Shown: one piece after another, positions 1-5,546 of the stretch | Numbering within the stretch: the first letter of the stretch is position 1 | How the letters are laid out: each line of letters begins with the position of its first letter | Origin: Zavarzinia sp. | Lineage (GTDB): Bacteria; Pseudomonadota; Alphaproteobacteria; Zavarziniales; Zavarziniaceae | Length of the DNA stretch: 5,755 nt | Direction: 5' to 3' | Assembly (NCBI GenBank): GCA_028694545.1 | Contig: JAQVKV010000195.1 | Span: 1 to 5,755, forward strand | Program-made: the position numbers and the translations under genes | The notes under the pieces: generated by a model | Database searches by the model: none | Told to the model about the DNA's origin: nothing | Seen by the model: the letters and a program-made list of their open reading frames with translations, nothing else

Positions 1-1
1 G

Positions 2-952
2 CTGGTGGCGCTCGCCGGTGTCGCCGGGGCCCTGACCTATTTCGTCGTCCTGCCCATGCTTGACGACAAGCCGGTGCCCGAGACCCCCACCGTGGTGGTC
101 GACGGTGGCTCCAGCACGCCGGCGCCGACGCCGGTGCCGGGCCCGGCGTCCTCAACCACTCCGACACCGGCACCCGGCCCGGCAACGACACCGGTGCCCG
201 ATCCGGCACCGGCGCCCGCACCGGCGGTCGCGGACGCGGCATCGGCGACCATCCCTGCCGACCTGCGGGATGTTTACGAGCGCTACATGGACATGGTCGA
301 CCGCGGCGCCAGCGGCGAGATCTATGACCAGATCCTCGATCCCAATACGAAGAAGGCGGTGACGCGCGACCAGGTCGCCGCGATCTATGACGACCGCGCC
401 GCGCGCTTCGGCCGGGGCAATGGCGCGCGCGTGGTGCGGGCCGTTGCCTATCTGACCGAACTGCCGTTCCAGCCGAACACCTATGGTCCCTATTACTACG
501 TGCTGACCGAAACCAGGCTGGCGCAGGGTACGGTTGCGGATGGCGCCATCTTCCGCCGCGACGACAATGGCGGCTATGTCCTTGCCGACATGGAGGTGCT
601 GCCGGCCGCTCCCGCCCTGACCCCGGCCCTGCGCGACGAGGCGATCGCGGCCGCGACCAGCCTGTTCCAGGGGCTCGAGCAGGGGTCGGTGCCGCCGGAC
701 CTGATGGTGTCGAATGCGCCGGACAGCACCGAATGGTTCGACCGGGTGCAGAGCATGCGTGGTGGCGATCTCAACGGCCGTGAGGTCGAGGCCGCCTATG
801 CCTTCTCCGAACTCCTCGGCGAGAAGGGCGAATACGCCTATGTCCAGTTCAAGGCCAGCTTCTCCGACGCTGGCGTGCTTGAACAGGCATGGCTGAAGCG
901 CGAGGGCGGCAAATGGAAGGTGGCGCGCTACTGGTCGGCGCCGAACTTCTGA
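2..952 (+). CDS. Hypothetical membrane-anchored protein with Pro-rich linker and two repeated domains (5' end missing)
   Basis: Function not recognised. The reading frame is open to the left window edge, so the true start probably lies upstream. A GTG at position 5 is in frame but would begin inside a hydrophobic segment and has no visible ribosome site. Residue numbers count from that GTG. Residues 1-19 are hydrophobic (a membrane anchor or the end of one). Residues about 38-75 are a Pro/Ala/Thr linker. The rest is soluble, so I infer an inner-membrane protein with a periplasmic C-terminal part. That part looks like two copies of one domain, about 86-200 and 207-313. Each has an early helical part, then an R-x-V-x-A-x-A/Y segment, a Y-x-YV strand, a K/RR-E/D-x-G-G turn and a final strand ending in P. 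The pattern recalls small alpha+beta folds such as DUF4019 or NTF2-like domains, but only by eye. It ends in TGA, 25 bp from the convergent gene at 978, with no clear intrinsic terminator between them. Confidence 0.8.
   Translation: MVALAGVAGALTYFVVLPMLDDKPVPETPTVVVDGGSSTPAPTPVPGPASSTTPTPAPGPATTPVPDPAPAPAPAVADAASATIPADLRDVYERYMDMVDRGASGEIYDQILDPNTKKAVTRDQVAAIYDDRAARFGRGNGARVVRAVAYLTELPFQPNTYGPYYYVLTETRLAQGTVADGAIFRRDDNGGYVLADMEVLPAAPALTPALRDEAIAAATSLFQGLEQGSVPPDLMVSNAPDSTEWFDRVQSMRGGDLNGREVEAAYAFSELLGEKGEYAYVQFKASFSDAGVLEQAWLKREGGKWKVARYWSAPNF
116..229 (+). repeat. Pro/Ala/Thr low-complexity linker coding repeat
   Basis: This stretch encodes about 38 residues dominated by proline, alanine and threonine, in alternating x-P pairs such as TPAPTPVPGPAS followed by TPTPAPGPATT. 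At DNA level it is a run of near-repeated ccggc/accggc units. Such linkers commonly hold a periplasmic domain away from a membrane anchor in Gram-negative proteins. The repetition makes this segment prone to length variation between strains. Confidence 0.6.
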
Positions 953-977
953 CCCGGCGGGGGCCCAGGGGGGCGGA

Positions 978-1784
978 TCAGGCCTCCGGCGTATCCACGA
1001 TGGTCGGCGGTGTTTCGCCCGACTTGGCGAAATAGGCTTGCACAAGGCCGACCAGCTGGGGCGCGCTGGAAAGGCCGTTGACGAAGCCGCCCAGCAGCGA
1101 GACGGCCGCCACCAGCAGCCAGTCGCCCTCGGGCTGGGCGTCCGCCAGCGAGCCGATCACATTGGCCACGAAGACGAAGGGGATCGAGGCGGCCACCAGG
1201 AAGGCGAGGATCTTGACCCTTTCGCCCTTCATCATCGCGAAGGACAGGCGCAGGTCCGCCGACGGCCCGTAGAAGATCTGCGCCGCCCCGAGGACGAGGC
1301 CGAGCATGACATAGATGCCGACGGCGAGCAGGAGCAGGGCGACGAAGAAGATGGCCGGCCCCGCCGGCATCATGATGCCGACGGCGACGTTGAAGGCGCC
1401 GAGGCCGGCCGTGACGACCGCCGCCTGGGCGAGGATGCGCCAGGCCCGCTTCGTCGCCTCGCGCGGCGTGACCGAAGGCGGGCAGCCCAGCTTGCGCGCC
1501 AGCAGGTCGCCGGCGGCCTTGACCGCGAAGGGGGCGATCACGAAGAGCGATCCGAGGAAGCCGAGCGCGGTACCGACGAAGATCCCGCCGAGGGCGGCGG
1601 GGTTCTCCACCGTGTCGCCGCTCATGCCCGGGTCCATGCCGAAACCGTGGACGGCGAGAAGCGAGCCGAGAAACGCGCCGAGCGCCGGCACGACCCCGAG
1701 CAGGCCGGCCAGCCGCAGGGACTCGCGCTCGAAGACCACGCGATAGGCGCTCTGAAGCATCAGGACAAGCAGGGGCACGGGCAT
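978..1784 (-). CDS. Hypothetical six-helix integral membrane protein (second of a pair)
   Basis: A 268-residue protein I cannot assign to a family. Hydrophobic segments lie at about 24-44, 65-86, 115-138, 142-168, 191-212 and 222-240, so six membrane helices are likely. A basic connecting segment (R-E-A-T-K-R-A-W-R, about 108-116) leads into helix 3, and a short soluble tail follows helix 6. An F-Y-G motif at 171-173 ends helix 4 and is followed by S-F-A-M-M-K-G-E-R before helix 5. The upstream gene (1842-2663) has the same plan, including F-Y-G at the same place, which suggests distant paralogues. The ATG at 1784 is the earliest possible start: going upstream, no ATG, GTG or TTG occurs before the in-frame stop of the neighbour at 1842. 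There is no good Shine-Dalgarno before it, so translation may depend on coupling, or ATG 1760 may be used. It lies 57 bp after the upstream gene and is probably in the same operon. Role unknown. Confidence 0.75.
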   Translation of the reverse strand: MPVPLLVLMLQSAYRVVFERESLRLAGLLGVVPALGAFLGSLLAVHGFGMDPGMSGDTVENPAALGGIFVGTALGFLGSLFVIAPFAVKAAGDLLARKLGCPPSVTPREATKRAWRILAQAAVVTAGLGAFNVAVGIMMPAGPAIFFVALLLLAVGIYVMLGLVLGAAQIFYGPSADLRLSFAMMKGERVKILAFLVAASIPFVFVANVIGSLADAQPEGDWLLVAAVSLLGGFVNGLSSAPQLVGLVQAYFAKSGETPPTIVDTPEA

Positions 1785-1832
1785 TGGCGGGCGAAATCCG
1801 TCTCGTGAAGCGATGTCCCTGCTACCCCGGAT

Positions 1833-1853
1833 CGGGGGCGATCACAACCCCCG
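1833..1853 (-). other. Small GC hairpin over the stop codon of the first membrane gene
   Basis: CGGGGG (1833-1838) and CCCCCG (1848-1853) form a 6-bp perfect stem with a 9-nt loop that contains the TGA stop of the upstream membrane gene (1842-1844). There is no T-run after it on the minus strand, so it is not an intrinsic terminator. It could slow ribosomes or influence translation of the downstream gene, which lacks a clear Shine-Dalgarno. It may also be chance in GC-rich DNA. Confidence 0.3.
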
Positions 1854-2663
1854 TGACGGCGGCGGCGTGTCGAAGAACAGGCCGGCCCCTGTCGGTGCCA
1901 GGCGGGCGCTCGCGGCCGAGGCATGGAAAAAATGGCCGCACAGGAAGATGAGAATCGGAACCTGTGTCGCGAACTGGACCGACCCCAGCAGGAGATCCCG
2001 CGCCGGCGACTGCGGCAGCAGCAGGGCCGCGATGCCGATCAGAAGCGAGGCGATGGCCGACGCCAATCCCAGCACCAGCATGCCGCCCAGCAACGCCCAG
2101 CGCCGGCCCCGCGACAGGGCGCGCGCCTCGCCGAAGCCGAAACGGCCATGATAAAGGATGCCGAGCCCGTAGAAGGCGTGGGCCGTGACGAACCAGAAAC
2201 CCCATAGGCCGACGACCACGAAGAGAATCACGACGGGGGTGTGATCCTCCGGCAGAAGCTTCGACAGGATGGCTGCAAAGAAGCCCAAGGGCGCGGCGAT
2301 GACCAGGGCTATGGCCAGAACGAAGAGGATATACGCCTTGATCAGGCGCAAGGCGCCCCAGACCGGGCCGACCGGCACCGGTTGGCCGAACACGCGCCCG
2401 TTCAGGCTGGAAATCAGAAAGACATAGGCTGGCAAAACCAGCAGCGTCAGGCCGCCGACGATCGAAAGGAACCGGAAGAAGACAGGCTTCGCCTCTTCCG
2501 GCGTCAGGCCGCGGAAATCCGTCGTCGGCAGCGAGTCCGTCGCGACCGCAAGTGTGTAGGCGATGGCGCCGAACAGAACCTGCACTACGGTGAAGCCCAG
2601 CGTTTCGAGGCAGATGGACCGGGCGATCGAAAAACGGATGTCACTCCAGAAGCCGTTACCCAT
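1842..2663 (-). CDS. Hypothetical six-helix integral membrane protein (first of a pair)
   Basis: A 273-residue protein of no recognised family. Hydrophobic segments are at about 21-42, 63-86, 108-132, 142-168, 189-216 and 221-246, giving six predicted helices. A loop of about 20 residues with T-P-E-E-A-K lies between helices 1 and 2. A basic segment W-G-A-L-R-L-I-K precedes helix 3, and F-Y-G (164-166) ends helix 4, followed by a basic loop (A-R-A-L-S-R-G-R-R). The same landmarks occur in the downstream gene at 978-1784. The start is well supported: GAGG (complement of 2669-2672) lies 5 nt before ATG 2663, and an in-frame stop at 2682-2684 rules out any extension. It follows the pnp terminator, so it probably has its own promoter in 2690-2750. 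Six-helix families with similar plans exist among uncharacterised bacterial membrane proteins, but I cannot claim a match. Confidence 0.78.
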   Translation of the reverse strand: MGNGFWSDIRFSIARSICLETLGFTVVQVLFGAIAYTLAVATDSLPTTDFRGLTPEEAKPVFFRFLSIVGGLTLLVLPAYVFLISSLNGRVFGQPVPVGPVWGALRLIKAYILFVLAIALVIAAPLGFFAAILSKLLPEDHTPVVILFVVVGLWGFWFVTAHAFYGLGILYHGRFGFGEARALSRGRRWALLGGMLVLGLASAIASLLIGIAALLLPQSPARDLLLGSVQFATQVPILIFLCGHFFHASAASARLAPTGAGLFFDTPPPSRGL

Positions 2664-2685
2664 GAGAGCCTCGCAAAACGTTCAT
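2656..2685 (-). CDS. Possible nine-codon upstream ORF (leader peptide) overlapping the membrane gene start
   Basis: ATG at 2685 opens a short frame encoding MNVLRGSHG and stops at TAA (2656-2658), eight bases inside the membrane gene that starts at 2663. It is preceded by AGAGGA (complement of 2695-2700) with 9-nt spacing, a better-looking ribosome site than many real genes here have. Its ribosomes would finish next to the downstream start, which could couple the two. A frame this short may arise by chance, and no attenuator structure is visible. Confidence 0.2.
   Translation of the reverse strand: MNVLRGSHG
2669..2672 (-). promoter_or_regulatory. Ribosome binding site of the first membrane gene
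   Basis: GAGG on the minus strand, 5 nt before ATG 2663. Together with the in-frame stop at 2682-2684 it fixes the start of this gene. Confidence 0.55.
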
Positions 2686-2689
2686 GGTG

Positions 2690-2750
2690 CATAGTCCTCT
2701 GAAGCTATCGCATAGATGGCATTATTCCCGTGAAATTTTTGAATTGCGTG
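2690..2750 (-). promoter_or_regulatory. AT-rich patch, candidate promoter region of the membrane-protein pair
   Basis: Bases 2721-2746 are markedly AT-rich in otherwise GC-rich DNA, and lie between the pnp terminator and the first membrane gene. Candidate elements on the minus strand include TTCACG with TATGCG 14 bp downstream, and a TAATGC hexamer after an AATTCAAAAATTT run. None matches a -35/-10 pair with 16-18 bp spacing well. I propose a promoter here from position and composition only. Confidence 0.3.
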
Positions 2751-2793
2751 GGTTGAGGGGCGCGCCGAGTGGGACGCCTCATCCCGGGCCGAC

Positions 2794-2825
2794 CAAACAA
2801 AAAGGGCGACCCAAGGGCCGCCCTT
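2794..2825 (-). terminator. Rho-independent terminator of pnp
   Basis: On the minus strand, AAGGGCGGCCC and GGGTCGCCCTT form a stem with one G-U wobble, closing on a stable CUUG-type loop, and are followed by a T-rich run (complement of 2794-2803). The stem starts 24 bp after the pnp stop codon. This is the classic shape of an intrinsic terminator and marks the end of the truB-rpsO-pnp transcription unit. Confidence 0.92.
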
Positions 2826-2849
2826 CGATGTCATGTGATGGTACCGCGC

Positions 2850-4979
2850 TTACTCGGCGTCGGTCTTGTCCTTCTTCTCGAGGACGATCTCGGCGCCAGT
2901 CTCCTGGTCGACGACCTTCATCGAGAGGCGGATCTTGCCGCGTTCGTCGATGCCGAGAACCTTCACCTTCACGGCGTCGCCCTCGTTGACCACGTCGGTC
3001 ACCTTGGCGACGCGCTTCGGCGCCAGCTCGGAGATATGGACGAGGCCGTCCTTGGAACCGATGAAGTTCACGAAGGCGCCGAAGTCGACGACCTTCACGA
3101 CCTTGCCATCATAGACTTCGCCGACCTTGGCCTCGGCGACGATGCCGTTGATCCACTTGATCGCGGCTTCGATCGCATTGATGTCGGAAGCGGCGACCTT
3201 GATGGTGCCGTCGTCCTGGATGTCGACCTTGGCGCCGGTCTTCTCCACGATCTCGCGGATCACCTTGCCGCCGGTGCCGATCACTTCGCGGATCTTTTCC
3301 TTCGGAATGGTGATGGTCTCGATGCGCGGGGCATAGGCGTTCACTTCGGTGCGGGCACCGGTCAGCGCCTTCGCCATCTCGCCGAGGATGTGCATGCGCC
3401 CGCCCTGGGCCTGATGCAGGGCGACCTTCATGATCTCTTCGGTGATGCCGGTGATCTTGATGTCCATCTGCAGGGAGGTGATGCCCTTCTCGGAACCGGC
3501 CACCTTGAAGTCCATGTCGCCGAGGTGATCCTCGTCGCCGAGGATGTCGGACAGCACGGCGAAGCGATCGCCTTCCTTGATCAGGCCCATGGCGATACCG
3601 GCGACCGGGGTTTCCAGCGGCACGGCGGCGTCCATCAGCGACAGCGAGGTGCCGCAGACGGTGGCCATGGAGGACGAGCCGTTCGACTCGGTGATTTCCG
3701 AGACGACGCGCAGCGTGTAGGGGAAGGCTTCCTTGGCCGGCAGGACCGGACGGATCGCCCGCCAGGCCAGCTTGCCGTGGCCGATCTCGCGGCGGCCGGC
3801 GCCACCCATGCGGCCCACTTCACCGACCGAATAGGGCGGGAAGTTGTAATGCAGCATGAAGTGTTCGTGATAGGTGCCCTCGAGGGCATCGATCATCTGC
3901 TCGTCGTCGCCGGTGCCGAGCGTCGCGACCACGAGGGCCTGGGTCTCGCCACGGGTGAACAGGGCCGAACCATGGGCGCGCGGCAGCACGCCGACCTCGG
4001 CCAGGATCGGGCGGACGGTGACGAGATCACGGCCGTCGATACGGGTGCCGTTGTCGAGGATGCCGTTGCGGACGATGTCCGATTCCAGCGCCTTGAACTG
4101 TTCGGCGATACGCTGGCCTTCGTAGCCTTCGGCCTCGAGGGTGGCGATCGCCTTCTTCTTGGCGGCGCCGACGGCCTCGTAGCGGGCCTGCTTCTCGCGG
4201 ATGCCGTAGGCGGCGCGCAGGTCGGCCTCCACGGTCGACTTCAGCAGGGCGACCATGGCGGAATTGTCCACCGGCTCGGCCAGGGCCCAGGGCTCCTTGG
4301 CGGCGGCTTCGGCCAGTTCGATGATCGCGTTGATCACCGCCTGCATCTCGCGGTGGCCGAACATGACGGCACCCAGCATGACCTCTTCCGAAAGCTGCTT
4401 GGCTTCGGATTCGACCATCAGCACCGCTTCGCCCGTACCGGCGACCACGAGGTCGAGGTCCGAGTTCGGCAGTTCGTCGAGCATCGGGTTGAGGACGTAT
4501 TCGCCGTTGATGTAGCCGACGCGGGCGCCACCGATCGGGCCGAGGAACGGCAGGCCCGACAGGGTCAGGGCGGCCGAGGCGCCGATCATCGCCGGGATGT
4601 CGGGATCATTTTCCATGTCGTGGCTGAGAACGGTGGCGACCACCTGGGTCTCGTTCCTGAAGCCGTCGACGAAGAGCGGGCGGATCGGGCGGTCGATCAG
4701 GCGGGAGACCAGGGTCTCCTTCTCGGTCGGCCGGCCTTCGCGCTTGAAGAAGCCGCCGGGGATCTTGCCCGCGGCATAGGCCTTCTCCTGGTAATTCACC
4801 GTGAGCGGGAAGAAATCGACCCCGGGCTTCACGGATTTGGCGGCGACGGCGGTGACGAGCACGGTGGTGTCGCCATACTGGACGAGCACGGCGCCGTCGG
4901 CCTGACGCGCGATGCGGCCGGTCTCGAGAACCAGCTTGCGGCCGCCCCAGGTCAGTTCCTTGCGGTGAATGGTGAACAT
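2850..4979 (-). CDS. pnp: Polyribonucleotide nucleotidyltransferase (PNPase)
   Basis: A phosphorolytic 3'-5' exoribonuclease that releases nucleoside diphosphates. It acts as a trimer in the cytoplasm and, in many bacteria, with RNase E in the degradosome. The 709 residues match the usual length (E. coli 711). Domains in order: first RNase PH-like core (about 10-140) with FFKREGR at 77-83 and [11 protein letters not shown] at 93-103; the all-helical linker (about 150-310); the catalytic second RNase PH-like core (about 315-545); a KH domain (about 553-612) with the G-T-G-G loop at 568-571; and an S1 domain (about 619-690) with DFGAFV and GLVHIS. In the catalytic core I see [14 protein letters not shown] at 334-347, the phosphate-binding SNGSSS at 432-437, and [12 protein letters not shown] with D484, D490 and K492, equivalent to E. 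coli D486, D492 and K494. Every key residue I checked is present, so it should be active. ATG 4979 has AAGGA 7 nt upstream. It follows rpsO after a 240-bp spacer with hairpins and ends at a strong terminator. Confidence 0.98.
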   Translation of the reverse strand: MFTIHRKELTWGGRKLVLETGRIARQADGAVLVQYGDTTVLVTAVAAKSVKPGVDFFPLTVNYQEKAYAAGKIPGGFFKREGRPTEKETLVSRLIDRPIRPLFVDGFRNETQVVATVLSHDMENDPDIPAMIGASAALTLSGLPFLGPIGGARVGYINGEYVLNPMLDELPNSDLDLVVAGTGEAVLMVESEAKQLSEEVMLGAVMFGHREMQAVINAIIELAEAAAKEPWALAEPVDNSAMVALLKSTVEADLRAAYGIREKQARYEAVGAAKKKAIATLEAEGYEGQRIAEQFKALESDIVRNGILDNGTRIDGRDLVTVRPILAEVGVLPRAHGSALFTRGETQALVVATLGTGDDEQMIDALEGTYHEHFMLHYNFPPYSVGEVGRMGGAGRREIGHGKLAWRAIRPVLPAKEAFPYTLRVVSEITESNGSSSMATVCGTSLSLMDAAVPLETPVAGIAMGLIKEGDRFAVLSDILGDEDHLGDMDFKVAGSEKGITSLQMDIKITGITEEIMKVALHQAQGGRMHILGEMAKALTGARTEVNAYAPRIETITIPKEKIREVIGTGGKVIREIVEKTGAKVDIQDDGTIKVAASDINAIEAAIKWINGIVAEAKVGEVYDGKVVKVVDFGAFVNFIGSKDGLVHISELAPKRVAKVTDVVNEGDAVKVKVLGIDERGKIRLSMKVVDQETGAEIVLEKKDKTDAE

Positions 4980-4986
4980 TGTTCTT

Positions 4987-4993
4987 TCCTTCC
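4987..4993 (-). promoter_or_regulatory. Ribosome binding site of pnp
   Basis: GGAAGGA on the minus strand (complement of 4987-4993), with its AAGGA core 7 nt before ATG 4979. It settles the start codon, which also gives the expected PNPase N-terminus. Confidence 0.8.
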
Positions 4994-5121
4994 AAACGGG
5001 TTCGCGCCCTTGCGTCGAGCCCGGTCCTTGCTTCGGGTCTGGCGCCCTACGCGCCGCGCCCCGGAACCGCCGGCCCCTGCCGTCGATCCCGCATGCCCGG
5101 TTTGCCCTCCGGATAGGGAAA

Positions 5122-5169
5122 GGGCCCGAAGTGCGACGCCGTTGCAGGCAAGGCGTGTACTTCGGGCCC
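5122..5169 (-). promoter_or_regulatory. Long hairpin in the pnp leader, candidate RNase III processing site or attenuator
   Basis: On the minus strand, GGGCCCGAAGU pairs perfectly with ACUUCGGGCCC (11 bp). After an A-C mismatch, a C-G pair and a bulged C, ACGCC pairs with GGCGU. UUG then pairs with CAA around a CCUG loop, leaving one more bulged C. The total is about 20 bp in 48 nt, by far the strongest structure in the spacer. It is 52 nt after the rpsO stop codon and 142 nt before pnp. In E. coli, RNase III cuts a comparable stem in the pnp leader and PNPase then destabilises its own mRNA; I infer the same role here. Only UUU follows the stem, so it would be at best a weak intrinsic terminator that allows read-through from rpsO. 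Confidence 0.65.
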
Positions 5170-5181
5170 CGATCGCAGGGA

Positions 5182-5211
5182 GGGCGGCACGATTGTCGTC
5201 ATCGTCCGCCC
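5182..5211 (-). promoter_or_regulatory. Hairpin just after rpsO, probable 3'-end stabiliser or pause site
   Basis: On the minus strand, GGGCGG-ACGAU pairs with AUCGU-G-CCGCCC: 11 bp with one bulged G and a 7-nt loop GACGACA. It starts 8 nt after the rpsO stop codon. There is no T-run, so it is not a typical intrinsic terminator. A stem this close to a stop codon commonly protects an upstream mRNA end from exonucleases after processing. Confidence 0.5.
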
Positions 5212-5219
5212 CCCGGGGA

Positions 5220-5489
5220 TTACTTGCGCAGGCCGAGACGGCCGATCAGCGTGGTGTAGCGCTGGGTATCGCGGTTCTTCAGATAGTCGAGAAGGCGACG
5301 GCGCTGCGACACCAGCATCAGAAGGCCACGACGCGAGTGGTTGTCCTTCTTGTGGGTCTTGAAGTGTTCGGTCAGGTTGACGATGCGTTCGGTCAGAACG
5401 GCGACCTGGACCTCGGGCGAACCGGTGTCACCCTCGTGGGTGGCGTATTCCTTGACGAGCTCGGTCTTGCGCTCGGGCGTGATCGACAT
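5220..5489 (-). CDS. rpsO: 30S ribosomal protein S15
   Basis: A primary-binding ribosomal protein that recognises the 16S rRNA three-way junction h20/h21/h22 and starts assembly of the 30S platform with S6, S18 and S11. The 89 residues are the standard bacterial length. Visible family marks are DTGSPEVQ at 21-28, the rRNA-contact set H42, D49 and S52 (H41, D48 and S51 without the initiator Met) within [16 protein letters not shown], and [10 protein letters not shown] at 62-71. The start is fixed by AGGAG 7 nt before ATG 5489. The gene begins 15 bp after the truB stop, so truB and rpsO are surely co-transcribed and probably translationally coupled. S15 represses its own mRNA in many bacteria; candidate leader structures lie at 5497-5546. 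It looks intact. Confidence 0.98.
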   Translation of the reverse strand: MSITPERKTELVKEYATHEGDTGSPEVQVAVLTERIVNLTEHFKTHKKDNHSRRGLLMLVSQRRRLLDYLKNRDTQRYTTLIGRLGLRK

Positions 5490-5496
5490 CGGGTAA

Positions 5497-5546
5497 CTCC
5501 TGGATCAGAGGTTGAAGACGCGTACCGGACGGACCAGCGGCCCGTC
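5497..5546 (-). promoter_or_regulatory. rpsO ribosome site and candidate S15-responsive leader structures
   Basis: The rpsO Shine-Dalgarno AGGAG is the complement of 5497-5501. On the minus strand CUCUG-AUC-CAGGAG (5510 to 5497) folds into a small stem with one bulged G that hides the Shine-Dalgarno and holds the truB stop codon. Further upstream, inside truB, GACGGGCC-GCU-GGUCCGUC (5546 to 5528) forms an 8-bp stem containing a G-U next to G-C/C-G pairs. S15 recognises a G-U/G-C motif in 16S rRNA, and S15-responsive rpsO leaders are known in several phyla. The hairpins are seen; the regulatory role is inferred. Confidence 0.35.

Larger units (their letters stand above)
4980..5219 (-). other. 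rpsO-pnp intergenic spacer / pnp leader
   Basis: This 240-bp spacer holds no convincing gene. It contains two strong hairpins (5122-5169 and 5182-5211, listed separately), a weaker imperfect stem just before the pnp ribosome site (4997-5004 with 5016-5023, one mismatch on the minus strand), and a small GGCGC/GCGCC stem at 5041-5055. No clear -35/-10 pair could be seen, though an internal pnp promoter, as in E. coli, would be expected between 5121 and 4990. The spacer is long compared with the 15-bp truB-rpsO gap, consistent with a regulatory leader. Confidence 0.6.

Noticed and set aside
959..987. Imperfect stem GGGGGCC/GGCCTCC at the convergent junction as a terminator
   Set aside because: It has only 7 bp with a wobble and a 15-nt loop, with no T-run on either strand. 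It is likely chance in a G-rich stretch.
152..1045. A 297-codon minus-strand frame across the left-edge gene
   Set aside because: Its product is Arg/His-rich with no domain features, and it overlaps the end of the convergent membrane gene. The plus-strand frame has an anchor, a linker and a repeated domain.
1038..1808. A 256-codon plus-strand frame opposite the membrane gene
   Set aside because: The product is a highly charged E/R/D/G sequence, typical of the antisense of a hydrophobic membrane protein in GC-rich DNA.
1923..2702. Plus-strand frames (1923-2207 and 2241-2702) opposite the first membrane gene
   Set aside because: They are Q/R/E-rich, featureless and without ribosome sites. The minus strand gives a clear six-helix protein with a Shine-Dalgarno.
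4997..5023. CGGGTTCG/CGAGCCCG inverted repeat before the pnp ribosome site as an operator
   Set aside because: It has a mismatch in the transcribed strand and is short. GC-rich spacers yield many such stems.
5041..5055. GGCGC/GCGCC small inverted repeat in the pnp leader
   Set aside because: A five-base stem in GC-rich DNA is expected by chance, and no other feature supports it.
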